Origin: Nitrospira sp. MA-1
Lineage (GTDB): Bacteria > Nitrospirota > Nitrospiria > Nitrospirales > UBA8639
Reading direction: 5' to 3'
Length of the DNA stretch: 64,000 nucleotides
Assembly (NCBI GenBank): GCA_032139905.1
Contig: JAQJDB010000002.1
Location: forward strand, 124,001-188,000
The notes below the pieces were generated by a model, which did not search any database, was not told the origin of the DNA, and saw nothing but the letters and a program-made list of their open reading frames with translations. The position numbers and the translations under genes were made by a program. Positions within the stretch are counted from its first letter, which is position 1. The number at the start of each line of letters is the position of its first letter. Shown here piece after piece: positions 1 through 8,521 of this stretch.

Positions 1-1
1 A

Positions 2-310
2 CAGGATATTCCTGGGTCTTCTTCAGCTCCGACCGCTCTTGAAACAGAAAGCGTGAACCAACCCCTCCAAAGCCAGGGTGATCACACTCCGTCCCTCAAT
101 CCGGCCCTCACGCTGGCGGCCTACCTTGAGCCACACCTCGCCACCCTGGAGAAAGAGTATTTGGAAACCGTGCTGTCCAAAAATAGCGGTCGCATTGCCG
201 AGTCAGCCAATCAGGCCGGCATGAGTCGCCGAACGCTCCTGCGCAAGCTCAATGCCTACCACATCGACAAACAAAATTTTCGAAATAAGAATTCAGAATT
301 AAAAGATTGA
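2..310 (+). CDS. C-terminal end of a sigma-54-type response regulator (partial)
   Basis: The reading frame is open to the left window edge, so only the last ~100 codons of a larger gene are present. Its final ~50 residues form a Fis-type helix-turn-helix: a LEKEYLETVL helix, then a segment ending SRRTLLRKLNAY, the usual closing helix of NtrC-family enhancer-binding proteins. Such proteins carry a receiver and an AAA+ sigma-54 activation domain upstream; neither is visible here. The GTG/ATG-like codons near position 53 are internal, not starts. The gene ends 20 nt before the convergent carboxypeptidase stop codon. Family assignment rests only on the DNA-binding tail, so a different Fis-HTH protein is possible. 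Confidence 0.7.
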   Translation, partial: QDIPGSSSAPTALETESVNQPLQSQGDHTPSLNPALTLAAYLEPHLATLEKEYLETVLSKNSGRIAESANQAGMSRRTLLRKLNAYHIDKQNFRNKNSELKD

Positions 311-330
311 AGGGAGGAGGCCACCGGGGC

Positions 331-1806
331 TCAAGGGTTGATATACCGCTCCCGGAGATAGCTCAATAAATCTTTCACATGGTCACGAGTTCCTACGGCC
401 ATTCGGAGAAGATCCTGGGTTTCATATAGGTGGCCATGGCGGTGAACCCGTTCCCGCAAAAAATTCAGAATGGTCGCGAAATCCCCCTCTTCGATACGGT
501 GCTCCAAATCCGGGAAGCCTTCCCGTAAGACAGCAAAGAGCGAAGCCGCGTAAAGATTTCCCAATGTGTAACTCGGAAAATACCCAAAAGCCCCACCCGC
601 CCAGTGGGCATCCTGCAACACACCTTCCGCATCATCCTTTGGTCGCACTCCCAGGTACTGCTCACTCAATTTGGCCCATTCAGCCGGAACATCTTCAACC
701 GTGATGCGTCGCTCCAACAGAGCGAGCTCCATTTCAAACCGCAGAATGATATGCAGGTTGTAGGAAACTTCCTCCGCAAAAATCCGAATGCTTCCAGACT
801 TCACCCGATTGGAAGCGAGGAAAACCAATTCCGGATCAAACGCCTGGCCAGGAAAATGTCGGTCGAACACCGGCCGCAGCCACCGGTAGAACCCACGGGA
901 TCGTCCAATCATGTTTTCCCACAGGCGGGATTGTGATTCATGCATGCCGGTTGACGTAGCCGCATACACGGCTGATCCACCCTGTCCCTCCTGGATACCC
1001 TGCTCGTACAGCGCATGCCCCAGTTCATGCATCGTCGCCGCCAATCCACTGAGCAGATCCCGTTCATGAACATGCGTGGCAATACGCACATCCCCGCTGC
1101 CCACCCGGCATGAAAATGGATGCTCCGCCTCGTGCAACGCACCTCGTGTCGTGTCGTATCCCACCGCCTTAATGACATCCTGATGCATCGCCAATTGTTT
1201 GGCCTGATCGAATTGGCCGTTGAAGTCAACCGACCCTTTCCTGGCCAGGGCCTGTTGCCGGATATCGGTCAGGCCTTGTTGCAGGGCCCCGAACATCCGG
1301 CGTAACTCCTCGACTGTCGTGCCGGGGTCATAGTCTTCAAGAAGGACATCATAAGGATGACGGTTGGGATCAATGGCTTGGGCTCGCTCGAGTGCCAAAT
1401 CCACATTCGTCTGAAGGCTCTCTGCAAACAAAAGATAATTTTTTTCTTTTTTCGCTTCTCCCCAAGCGGCGACACCACTGGCACCGGCCTTCGCGATCCT
1501 GCTGGCGAGTTTCGACGGCACACAAGTCGCCCGGCCGTAGGTGCGGCGCATATTACGAACTGCGGCTTGTTGCTCCGGAGTCAAATCAGGTAGGGCGGCA
1601 ACCGCCTCAATCAGTTCACCCAGTCGAGGTGAGGTGGCTTGTTCGTGATACAACCGTCCGATCAATTCACTTTGTTGAGCACGGCCCCTTGCCGACCCCG
1701 AGGGCATGGTCACTTGCTGATCCCAACCCAATAGCCCTCCAATGCCTGCCAGGGTATCCAGTTCGGCAATCTGCTGAGACAGTTCATCCCATACTGATGT
1801 GGTCAT
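331..1806 (-). CDS. Metal-dependent carboxypeptidase, peptidase family M32 (Taq type)
   Basis: A 491-residue protein of normal length for family M32, cytosolic zinc (or cobalt) carboxypeptidases that trim C-terminal residues from peptides. The zinc-binding HELGH motif lies at residues 260-264. The family markers HPF (229-231), DVRIAT just after it, and HESQSRLWEN further on are all present, so the enzyme should be active. No signal peptide is visible. It is transcribed leftward, convergent with the regulator fragment, and is followed on the same strand upstream by an aminotransferase gene with a ~90-nt gap. A shared amino-acid or peptide recycling role is only an inference. Confidence 0.93.
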   Translation of the reverse strand: MTTSVWDELSQQIAELDTLAGIGGLLGWDQQVTMPSGSARGRAQQSELIGRLYHEQATSPRLGELIEAVAALPDLTPEQQAAVRNMRRTYGRATCVPSKLASRIAKAGASGVAAWGEAKKEKNYLLFAESLQTNVDLALERAQAIDPNRHPYDVLLEDYDPGTTVEELRRMFGALQQGLTDIRQQALARKGSVDFNGQFDQAKQLAMHQDVIKAVGYDTTRGALHEAEHPFSCRVGSGDVRIATHVHERDLLSGLAATMHELGHALYEQGIQEGQGGSAVYAATSTGMHESQSRLWENMIGRSRGFYRWLRPVFDRHFPGQAFDPELVFLASNRVKSGSIRIFAEEVSYNLHIILRFEMELALLERRITVEDVPAEWAKLSEQYLGVRPKDDAEGVLQDAHWAGGAFGYFPSYTLGNLYAASLFAVLREGFPDLEHRIEEGDFATILNFLRERVHRHGHLYETQDLLRMAVGTRDHVKDLLSYLRERYINP

Positions 1807-1896
1807 ATACCCTTCCCTTCCCTACACTAGACGGTTGGTTTGGAGTTGCGGGGGGATTTCCTCAGAGGACCGGAAACCGTTCCGGTAAGTTCTCCC

Positions 1897-3099
1897 TCAA
1901 CGATTGTGAAACGCCTTTGCGAGATTCTCGCCGGCTTGCTTGAGAACCTGGCTCGTTTTAGCAAAAGCAAAACGGACGAGGTGCTGTCCCAGATCTGTCG
2001 CCTGATAGTAAAAGGCGCCACCGGGAACCACCGCCACCTTCGCCTCCGTAATCAACCGCCTGGCAAACGATTGGGAATCACCCTGGTGTCTCCATGGCCC
2101 GTAACCGGCTAACAGGTAATAAGCCCCTTGAGGCGCATAGGGCTCAAATCCACTGTCAGTCAGCATCTGCATGGTGAGATCCCGACGCCGCAGGAATCTC
2201 GCGCGTAGGTCGGTGTAATAGCTCTCGGGTAAGGCCAGAGCCGTGACCGCCGCGTATTGAAAGGGCGTCGGCGCACAAATCGTGAGGTAATCATGGACGG
2301 TCCGGATCGCCGTCGTCACATCCTTGGAGGCCAAGACATAGCCAAGACGCCATCCGGTTGCCGCGTAAATTTTGGACAAGCCCCCGGTGATAACCAGGCC
2401 TTTCCAGTCGGGCGCCAGAGTGGCCGGGGCAATATGCCGATAAGGTTCGTAGTAGAGATGATCGTAGATTTCATCCGTCACCACATAGATCCCATGTTGG
2501 TCGGCCAAAGCCAGAATGGCGTTCAGTTCTTCCCGCGTAAAAACATGGCCTGATGGGTTATGGGGAGTATTCAGGATAATAGCTCTGGTGCGTGGACTGA
2601 TGGCTGCTCGCAGTTCATCCAGCGGTAAGGCGTAATCAGGTGGGCGGAGGGTCACAAACCGTGGCGTCCCGCTCGCAAAATACACAGCCGGAACGTAATT
2701 TTCGTGGGCGGGTTCGATGATGATGACTTCATCCCCAACCTCGACTAACGCCAGCATCGCCGCCACGATCGCTTCCGTCACCCCACAGGTAATGGTGATC
2801 TCTGTCTCAGGGTCAAAGGTAAGACCATGACGTTCATGGACATGTCTGGCAATGGCTTCGCGCAACTCTGCCAATCCCCAGGTCACGGAATATTGATTGA
2901 GATCATGGGCAATGGCATCAATCGCGGCTTGTTTCACCACAGGCGCAGTGGGAAAGTCCGGACGGCCTTGAGCCAGGTTAATGGCTTCATGCTCCATGGC
3001 AATTCGCATATTTTCGCGAATTTGCGATGGTCCGATCCGGTCCAGTCTGGAGGGAGGGGAAAAGGTCATGGGTGTATTCGTATCACCAAACAATGGCAT
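1897..3099 (-). CDS. PLP-dependent aminotransferase, class I/II
   Basis: A 400-residue fold-type I aminotransferase. Visible landmarks are the NPSG motif (about 181-184, substrate and cofactor pocket), the TDEIYDHL segment (about 208-215) whose Asp contacts the pyridine nitrogen, and the SKIYAATGWRLGY segment whose Lys243 should form the Schiff base with pyridoxal phosphate. The layout fits the aspartate/aromatic/kynurenine aminotransferase subgroup; the substrate cannot be read from sequence. A second ATG ten codons in (MTFSPPSRL) is an equally plausible start because the first ten residues look non-conserved. The 270 nt upstream hold no gene. Confidence 0.9.
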   Translation of the reverse strand: MPLFGDTNTPMTFSPPSRLDRIGPSQIRENMRIAMEHEAINLAQGRPDFPTAPVVKQAAIDAIAHDLNQYSVTWGLAELREAIARHVHERHGLTFDPETEITITCGVTEAIVAAMLALVEVGDEVIIIEPAHENYVPAVYFASGTPRFVTLRPPDYALPLDELRAAISPRTRAIILNTPHNPSGHVFTREELNAILALADQHGIYVVTDEIYDHLYYEPYRHIAPATLAPDWKGLVITGGLSKIYAATGWRLGYVLASKDVTTAIRTVHDYLTICAPTPFQYAAVTALALPESYYTDLRARFLRRRDLTMQMLTDSGFEPYAPQGAYYLLAGYGPWRHQGDSQSFARRLITEAKVAVVPGGAFYYQATDLGQHLVRFAFAKTSQVLKQAGENLAKAFHNR

Positions 3100-3370
3100 G
3101 GCTTACCTTCATATTAAGAAATGGATACATACACAGGCAGAGCCGGCGATTTCATTTGCCGGCCAGGCATGAATAAAACAGCATGGTAAAAATTGTGGGA
3201 CTCGTCAGAATAGGAGATCTCATGGAAGTTCTTCAACTTCCAAAGGAAAACAGCCAGGAAAGCATATGTGGCGGATAACGAAAGAATGAGAGTCGGAGGC
3301 TATTAAATATATCAAATATTTGGGCTTTTCATCGGCCTATGTGTGACAAAGACTTCGCAAAGGAAATTGA

Positions 3371-3512
3371 GGGAGTGCTCAAAAAGGGACGTTCTGTCCT
3401 GGTGCTTCTCGAAGGGAAGGCCGCAGCCGTTTGGGCGAGCGGAGCGTACGGAAGAGTACGTGAGCACGACCAAGCGGCGAGAACGCCGCTGGCGGCCTTT
3501 TTCAACACTCCC
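3371..3512. repeat. MITE-like dispersed repeat, copy 1
   Basis: A 142-bp element bounded by imperfect inverted ends: GGGAGTGCTCAAAAAGG on the left matches the reverse complement of the right end (GGGAGTGTTGAAAAAGG) at 15 of 17 positions. A related copy in the opposite orientation sits at 12091-12237. The right end stops one base before the engB stop codon, so it may also act as that gene's 3' hairpin. Short open frames inside it are by-products of its GC-rich palindromic sequence. No transposase is encoded, so movement would need help in trans. Confidence 0.7.
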
Positions 3513-3513
3513 A

Positions 3514-4125
3514 TTAGGGAAGGGGAGAGTCCAGTGTGAGCAGCTCCCGCAACTGGTCTAATAGCATCTGTTTGCCTTCCCCTGTGTAGGCCGATAGGAA
3601 CAGCGGATCTTCCTCCATGCCCAACCCCTCACGTAATCCCCGAAGCGCCGCCTGGCGATTTCCCCTCGTAACCTTATCGGCCTTGGTGGCCACCACCATC
3701 ACGGGAATCCTCAATCCCATCAACCACTCGACCATGGCCCGATCTGATTCCTGCACCCGGCGGGAATCCACCAGCACCACGACACCCTGTAGGTTCTGGC
3801 GTTTACTGAGATAGGCTTCAATCAAAGGCCCCCAAAGCTCTCGAATCCGTTCAGGCACTTTGGCAAATCCGTATCCGGGAAGATCGACTAGCATGAAACG
3901 AGGGCCGTTCGTCGCAATCTCAAAAAAATTGATCGTTTGCGTTTTGCCTGGAGTCTTGCCGACCTTGGCCAATCCTTTGTGGTTGACCAGACAATTGATG
4001 GCCGATGATTTCCCCACATTGGACCGGCCAACGATCGCCACTTCCGGAAGCGTCGGTTTCAGGAATTGCTCAACCGTCCCGCAACTCGCCTTGAATTCAG
4101 CAGAAAATATTTTAAACGCTCCCAC
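3514..4125 (-). CDS. engB: Ribosome biogenesis GTPase EngB/YsxC
   Basis: A TrmE-Era-EngA-EngB-Septin GTPase needed for late assembly of the large ribosomal subunit. The G1 loop GRSNVGKSS, the G2/switch region PGKTQTINFF, G3 DLPGYG and G4 TKAD are all present, followed by the short C-terminal alpha/beta end typical of EngB. The GTG at 4125 is chosen as start because AGAGGA lies 7 nt upstream and the protein then begins close to the family's usual KIFSAEF-like N-terminus (203 aa). An in-frame ATG at 4182 gives 222 aa but has no visible ribosome binding site. The stop codon abuts a MITE-like repeat. Confidence 0.95.
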   Translation of the reverse strand: MGAFKIFSAEFKASCGTVEQFLKPTLPEVAIVGRSNVGKSSAINCLVNHKGLAKVGKTPGKTQTINFFEIATNGPRFMLVDLPGYGFAKVPERIRELWGPLIEAYLSKRQNLQGVVVLVDSRRVQESDRAMVEWLMGLRIPVMVVATKADKVTRGNRQAALRGLREGLGMEEDPLFLSAYTGEGKQMLLDQLRELLTLDSPLP

Positions 4126-4214
4126 GATCAGTTCCTCTTTTTCATTAATAGACGAACAGAGAAGTTGACGACCATCCTGCATGAGTCATCATGAGGCCAC
4201 GGAGCCATCTTATC

Positions 4215-5126
4215 TTAGGAGGCCAACGTTTCCCTATACCATTCATTAAACAACCGGCTGCTTGCTGAAAGCGTGGCTTCTTCATCCCGAATCCACCTGG
4301 CAACCAATCCCAACGCACACAACGTATCGGCAACCGGCTTGATTGTCGGCAAGCCAACGGCCCTCGCCACCTCGCTTGGGTTCACCGGTTTGCTCGAATT
4401 GATCACATAGGCCAGGACCTCATGTTCGAGGGGTTCCCGCAGTTGATTCACACAGTCCTGAAAAAATGAAGAAAGCGATTGTTTGACATCATTAACCACC
4501 TGTTCAGATCGACCATGGTTTCCTTCACGTAATATTTCAGCCTGGAAGACCTTGAAGATATAAGGATGAGTCCCTGCATAGGTGAGGACGGTGGCGTGCT
4601 GTTCTATGGAAAGATCCGGACTGAATAGCTGCTGGGCCTCTTTTTCCAAAAACACTGCCAACGGAATAGACTTCAGTGTGTGTGGTAAATCGCCTCCTCT
4701 CACCACCTCCCGCCATGCTCGTCCTCCCGCAAAGACCGTGGATCCTCCAGGCAAAAGGTCAATGTCTGAAAGCGAACGAACCTTCCCTTCAACCAGCAGG
4801 TCACAGTTATCAAGGAGAAGAACGGTTTCAGGATTTGGGGGACGGGAATGGAATCGTTTCCAATCAGCCTCGTCGGCGACATCAACATACACCGCTGAAG
4901 GCCCGGTGGACTTGGAAGATGGCGTTCTATGATTCAATTGCCAGGCGAGGTGAAGCAACAAAGAGGTTTTCCCTAACTTTGGCCCCCCAACAAGGCTTAA
5001 AGATTCCCCTCGTTCCAGCCGCCGCAACATATTGCGGACGAATCCCTCACGGCCCTTGAACGCTCCAGGCCGAAAAACCGGCGCCGCCGGATCTGGTGAA
5101 GAGAGCTGATCAGGAATGGTGGACAT
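4215..5126 (-). CDS. P-loop (STAND/Orc-like) ATPase with C-terminal winged helix
   Basis: A 303-residue protein with an N-terminal GREGFVRNMLRRL segment of the kind that precedes the P-loop in Orc/STAND ATPases. A Walker A motif (GGPKLGKTS, about residue 47) and a Walker B motif (VLLLDNCD) follow. The C-terminal ~80 residues look like a winged-helix domain (LEHEVLAYVI...VNPSEVARAVGLP). Proteins of this build act as molecular switches or DNA-binding ATPases; no effector domain is fused, so its task cannot be named. It lies 90 nt upstream of the likely engB start on the same strand and marks the left border of the accessory island. Confidence 0.7.
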   Translation of the reverse strand: MSTIPDQLSSPDPAAPVFRPGAFKGREGFVRNMLRRLERGESLSLVGGPKLGKTSLLLHLAWQLNHRTPSSKSTGPSAVYVDVADEADWKRFHSRPPNPETVLLLDNCDLLVEGKVRSLSDIDLLPGGSTVFAGGRAWREVVRGGDLPHTLKSIPLAVFLEKEAQQLFSPDLSIEQHATVLTYAGTHPYIFKVFQAEILREGNHGRSEQVVNDVKQSLSSFFQDCVNQLREPLEHEVLAYVINSSKPVNPSEVARAVGLPTIKPVADTLCALGLVARWIRDEEATLSASSRLFNEWYRETLAS

Positions 5127-5367
5127 AACAGGGAGTGTAGAAGCTCACTCCAAGGTTGGCAACGAAAAGCTCATGATATTTTCGACATGTTCGAGGACAA
5201 AATTTCATCAACTGAAATGATTGGCCTATACGAGTGTTGCCGGGTTTCGGCCCATAGCTGTTAAGCTAAGGGGACAGAAAACTTTCAACTAGCGCTGGCC
5301 TGGCGCTTTTTTTGTGCTATATTACCGATAGCATTATATAGGCTATCGGTTTAACCAGGAGGTCCTC

Positions 5368-5700
5368 ATGACGCGAGAAGAACGCACCCTGCAACGCATT
5401 AAGACTCAGCTGATTGACCTCGGCCCCGTCCTGCCGGGGAGCCTGAGCACCCAATGGAATGTCTGCGGCACGACCGGGTGTCAGTGTAAAGACCCTCAGG
5501 AGCCGAAGAAGCATGGGCCTTACCATCAATTGAGCTTCACCTTGGCCGGCAAGAGTTCCACCCTGTTTATTCCCAAGAAGGATCTGGCGGAGGTCCGGCG
5601 GCGGCTCAAACGGTATCAGCGTTTGAAAACGTTGACGACCGACTGGGTCCAGGCTGAGGTCGCGCTGGCTCGCTGCCAGGGCTTCGGGAGCCGAGCATGA
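5368..5700 (+). CDS. IS-associated accessory protein (DUF6788-like)
   Basis: A 110-residue protein encoded inside the IS4-family element, upstream of the transposase. It has a CGTTGCQC cysteine cluster (about residues 33-40), which could bind metal, then a KHGPYHQLSF segment and a charged helical C-terminus. Proteins of this type often precede IS4/IS1634-like transposases and are annotated DUF6788; their role is unknown. An AGGAGG-type ribosome binding site (CCAGGAGGTCCTC) lies just before the ATG. Its stop overlaps an ATG for the transposase (ATGA), which suggests translational coupling. The family name is from memory. Confidence 0.7.
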   Translation: MTREERTLQRIKTQLIDLGPVLPGSLSTQWNVCGTTGCQCKDPQEPKKHGPYHQLSFTLAGKSSTLFIPKKDLAEVRRRLKRYQRLKTLTTDWVQAEVALARCQGFGSRA

Positions 5701-7045
5701 GGGCCGCCCTGTTCGGGGTTTTGGAGGGGTTTAAAAAAAACGCCTCAATAGGCTGGCTAAGGAAACGGGGTTCGCTCAACGCCAAGGCGTGCTGCAGCCG
5801 TATGACTTCCTGGTGCTGATGACCCTAGGACAATTCGGGATGAAGCATCCCTCGCTGGGGGGGATGGTGGGGGCTCTGAAAGCCCGCATGAGTCGGGAAG
5901 CCCTGCATCAGCGGTTTACGGCCTCTGCCGCTCAGTTTCTCAAGCGCTGCTTGCACACGATCTTGCACCAGAAGTTCCAGGGGGCGGGTATACGCACGAT
6001 GTTGCTGCGGCCTTTCGGCCGCGTGTTGTTGGTTGATAGTTCGAGTTGGGATGTCAGCCCAAAGCTGCAGAAGGTCTGGCCTGGGGCTGGCGGTAATGCC
6101 TCCCCAGCTAATTGCAAGATCCAAGTAGCCTATGACTACAAGCAGGGAGAACTGATCTTCCTGGAGACCACCGCTGGGACGGTGCCGGATAATCGCTACA
6201 CGGATCGGCTGCCCGCTCTCCTCAACCGGCAGGATCTCGTGCTTATGGACCAAGGCTATTTCAAGCTGCGCACCCTGAACGCCATCATGACCCGCGACGC
6301 GTATTTTTTAACCCGGTTCATGGTGGGCACCACGGTCGAAGTGGCCCAGACCGGCGCGCGCCTCGAGCTTGACCGCTTCTTGACCCAGGGGCCCGTCCTG
6401 ACCCGGGAGATCCAGGTGCGCCTGGGCCAGGGGCCTCAGCAAACCCCTGCCTGCCGCCTCGTGTGCTTGCGCGTGAGTCCCCAGATAGCCCGGCAACGGC
6501 GGCGGCGCGTCAAGGCTCACGCCCAGCAACAAGGCCGGACCGCTCGGACCTCGACTCTGACGTGGTGTGACTGGACGCTTTTCATCACGAATGTGCCTGA
6601 AGCCTGGTTGCCCCTCGATCTAGTGCGAGCCTTGTATAGCCTGCGCTGGCAGATCGAGTTGGTGTTCAAACAATTCAAATCGATTCTTCAGGTGCACCAC
6701 TCGACGACCGGCAATGAACATCGAGTGCGCTGTGAACTCTATGGCAAATGGATTGCGGCGGTATTGGTCCATCGTATTCATACGTGGGCCAACCAAGCGC
6801 GGTGGCTGACCGCGGGACAAGAGATCAGCCTCGAGAAGTTGTACAAGCGACTCCAGGAGCGAGCCTTTCAGCTCGCACAGCAGTTGATCATCTCGTTCAG
6901 CCAAGGGAGGACCCACCTCATTCGTGAACTCGAGCCGTTACTCCGGCACTGTACCAAACAGTCCCAACGATCCCGAATGACGACCTTAGAGATGCTGGAA
7001 GCCCGAGTCGACCCCAAATTGTCTCCCAGCAAGGGCCCGGCTTAG
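5697..7045 (+). CDS. IS4-family DDE transposase, start in another frame joined across an A8 tract
   Basis: The main frame runs from a GTG at 5789 and carries the IS4 catalytic set: D83 (LLVDSSSW), D154 (VLMDQGYF) and the YREK signature Y283-R286-E290-K297, spaced Y(2)R(3)E(6)K exactly as in IS4 transposases. The N-terminus lies in another frame. An ATG at 5697 overlaps the preceding stop and reads 12 codons to TTT AAA AAA AAC (5730-5741). A -1 shift there continues as KKRLNRLAKETGFAQRQG into the main frame, a normal-looking transposase N-terminus. Programmed -1 frameshifting or polymerase slippage on A8 is likely; simple decay or a sequencing error is the alternative. Full product is about 447 residues. 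Confidence 0.88.
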
Positions 7046-7058
7046 CTTAACAGCTATG

Positions 7059-7373
7059 GGTTTCGGCCCGGCAGCCGAGCTTTTGCCTGGCGCGTCCCAT
7101 AGGGCGGAACCTTTGTTGTGGAGCAAAAGTACCAAACAACGGTCACGCTCTCCGAGACGCACCATCGAAATAAACGCCCTCCCTGGCCAGATCGGATAGG
7201 GCGGACGCCAGTCTTAGGAGGCAGCCCAACTCGCGGAGCCTGTCCTGAGTTTTGTCGAAGGGCTCGGACAAGGCCTGCCGAATATTGAGAGCGTCCGCAC
7301 CAGAGGCCAGGGAGCAGGCGTCAGGGAAAAGGAAGTGTAGAGTCGCAATTATTGGATTATTCTCCCTCGCCAT
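7059..7373 (+). repeat. Dispersed repeat, copy A (interrupted by the IS)
   Basis: GC-rich non-coding sequence that begins GGTTTCGGCCCGGCAGCCGAGC, continues with a CAAAAGTACCAAA block and ends near GCAGGCGTCAGG. The same three landmarks occur, inverted and diverged, at 11240-11480. Part of the original left end now lies left of the IS. It also contains the block CCTGTCCTGAGTTTTGTCG (7240-7258), a sequence seen as a scattered repeat in many bacterial genomes. The 76-codon minus-strand open frame here encodes SEPFDKTQDRLRELG, a typical repeat translation rather than a protein. Confidence 0.6.
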
Positions 7374-7507
7374 TGTCGGGGATATAGAAAAGCCAAAAAG
7401 CAGGGATTTTGTTTATTTCGAATAAAAGCTATCATCAGGTATGAAATAGAGGTCAAGGCATACCCGATTTTTTTAAAGCTTTTATGTAACAGGGCTTTTT
7501 GAAATTT

Positions 7508-8194
7508 ATGGGGTCGTTGAATAAATTCTGCCAGCTACAAACTCCATGGAACTTGTGGCGCCTTGCGAATCAAATAGCATCCTCCATGGCAAATGAAGAT
7601 CTTCTTTCCCGTGGAAAAGACTTTGAACAAAAACTCCAAGAAGCTCTCGTCGCTTCTACATTCGCCCTGGTGTTTCAGGAACATATATCGCCTGTTCAGA
7701 TACGAATGGCAAAGGTGCACGAGAAGCTTCTAGACTTTGAACTTATTTCTCAGGAAAATTCGGCTTTCCAATTTGAATTAACCACAGCGTATCCGCCAGA
7801 TTATAAAATTAGAGAGGAGTATAAAAATGGGAGACGCCCCTCCTTTCCTATGCAAGCAATGGCTGGAACCCCGATGAATCCAGATTGGATTGCTCCGGTG
7901 ATCTGCAAGAAAACTGAGAAAGCTCGGAGAATTGATGGATTCAATGGCCACCTCCTTGTATACGTGAACATTCATGGTGGTGGGCCAGTTGGACGAGGGT
8001 TGGAAGAACTCATGGACCTTATTTCCGACTCTGAAACTATTTGGCAGTCTATATGGTTGATCCGGGGCATTCCCGATTTAGTTTCTACTGGCACGGTTTT
8101 ACTGTGTAATTCTTTTGGTCTTGGTTGTGAGGAGCGGGAATGGTTGCATATTAAAGAAAAAAATAATGGATTGAAACGGCTGGTCGACGAATAA
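7508..8194 (+). CDS. Unknown protein, first gene of the HigA/PIN cassette
   Basis: About 228 residues (TTG 7499, ATG 7508 and ATG 7586 are alternative starts; none has a clear ribosome binding site). I do not recognise the family. The segment with LLDFELI at about residue 75 and FELTTAYPPD some 15 residues later gives a D-x(n)-ExT pattern reminiscent of PD-(D/E)xK nuclease cores, followed by hydrophobic strands (NGHLLVYVNI, SIWLIRG). This is a weak resemblance only. The gene ends 22 nt before a HigA-type antitoxin gene on the same strand. Its base composition is more AT-rich than the housekeeping genes around the island, in line with horizontal transfer. Confidence 0.6.
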   Translation: MGSLNKFCQLQTPWNLWRLANQIASSMANEDLLSRGKDFEQKLQEALVASTFALVFQEHISPVQIRMAKVHEKLLDFELISQENSAFQFELTTAYPPDYKIREEYKNGRRPSFPMQAMAGTPMNPDWIAPVICKKTEKARRIDGFNGHLLVYVNIHGGGPVGRGLEELMDLISDSETIWQSIWLIRGIPDLVSTGTVLLCNSFGLGCEEREWLHIKEKNNGLKRLVDE

Positions 8195-8216
8195 CAATGA
8201 AGTAGTTGTTCTGAAA

Positions 8217-8504
8217 ATGAAAGAATTAAAAATCAAGATGAAGCCGTCCCATCCGGGCGCGTTCATTAAGTCGGAAGTTATAGACGAACTCGGTTTAAGT
8301 GTGACAAAAGCAGCCGAAGTTTTGGGTGTGCTCCGCGCCACTCTGTCGGATTTAATGAATGAAAAAGCCGCGCTTTCCGCGGAAATGGCCCTACAAGTAG
8401 AAAAGGCTTTTCAACTCAACAAGGATATGTTGTTGCGAATGCAAGCATGGCATGACTCCGCCGAAATGCGAAAGCAGGCCGGGAAAATTAAGATTTCTCC
8501 GTAA
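8217..8504 (+). CDS. higA: HigA-type antitoxin (XRE helix-turn-helix)
   Basis: 95 residues. The N-terminal HPGAFIKSEVIDELGLSVTKAAEVLGV segment and following LSDLMNEKAALSAEMALQVEKAF match the HigA/VapI antitoxin layout (PF01381-type HTH). HigA proteins repress their own operon and neutralise a RelE-fold HigB toxin normally encoded just upstream. Here the upstream gene is not HigB-like; a PIN-domain gene follows 17 nt downstream, an atypical partner for HigA. This may be a regulator or antitoxin for one or both neighbours. The symbol denotes the family, not proof of a HigBA pair. Confidence 0.85.
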   Translation: MKELKIKMKPSHPGAFIKSEVIDELGLSVTKAAEVLGVLRATLSDLMNEKAALSAEMALQVEKAFQLNKDMLLRMQAWHDSAEMRKQAGKIKISP

Positions 8505-8521
8505 GTGCCTGCATAAAATTA

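Larger units (their letters stand above)
5253..7058 (+). mobile_element. IS4-family insertion sequence, ends and target duplication intact
   Basis: A 1806-bp element with perfect 18-bp inverted ends: CATAGCTGTTAAGCTAAG at 5253-5270 and its exact complement at 7041-7058. It is flanked by a direct duplication GGTTTCGGCC (10 bp, or 12 bp GGGTTTCGGCCC if the outermost base pair is assigned to the target). This size fits IS4-family insertion. It encodes a small accessory ORF and a DDE transposase split by a poly-A tract. Intact ends and duplication imply recent insertion. The target is itself the edge of a dispersed repeat (GGTTTCGGCCCGGCAGCCGAGC), which recurs near 11.45 kb. Confidence 0.92.

Noticed and set aside
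7143-7373. 76-codon minus-strand frame
   Set aside because: It lies wholly in the dispersed repeat and encodes the familiar repeat translation SEPFDKTQDRLRELG.
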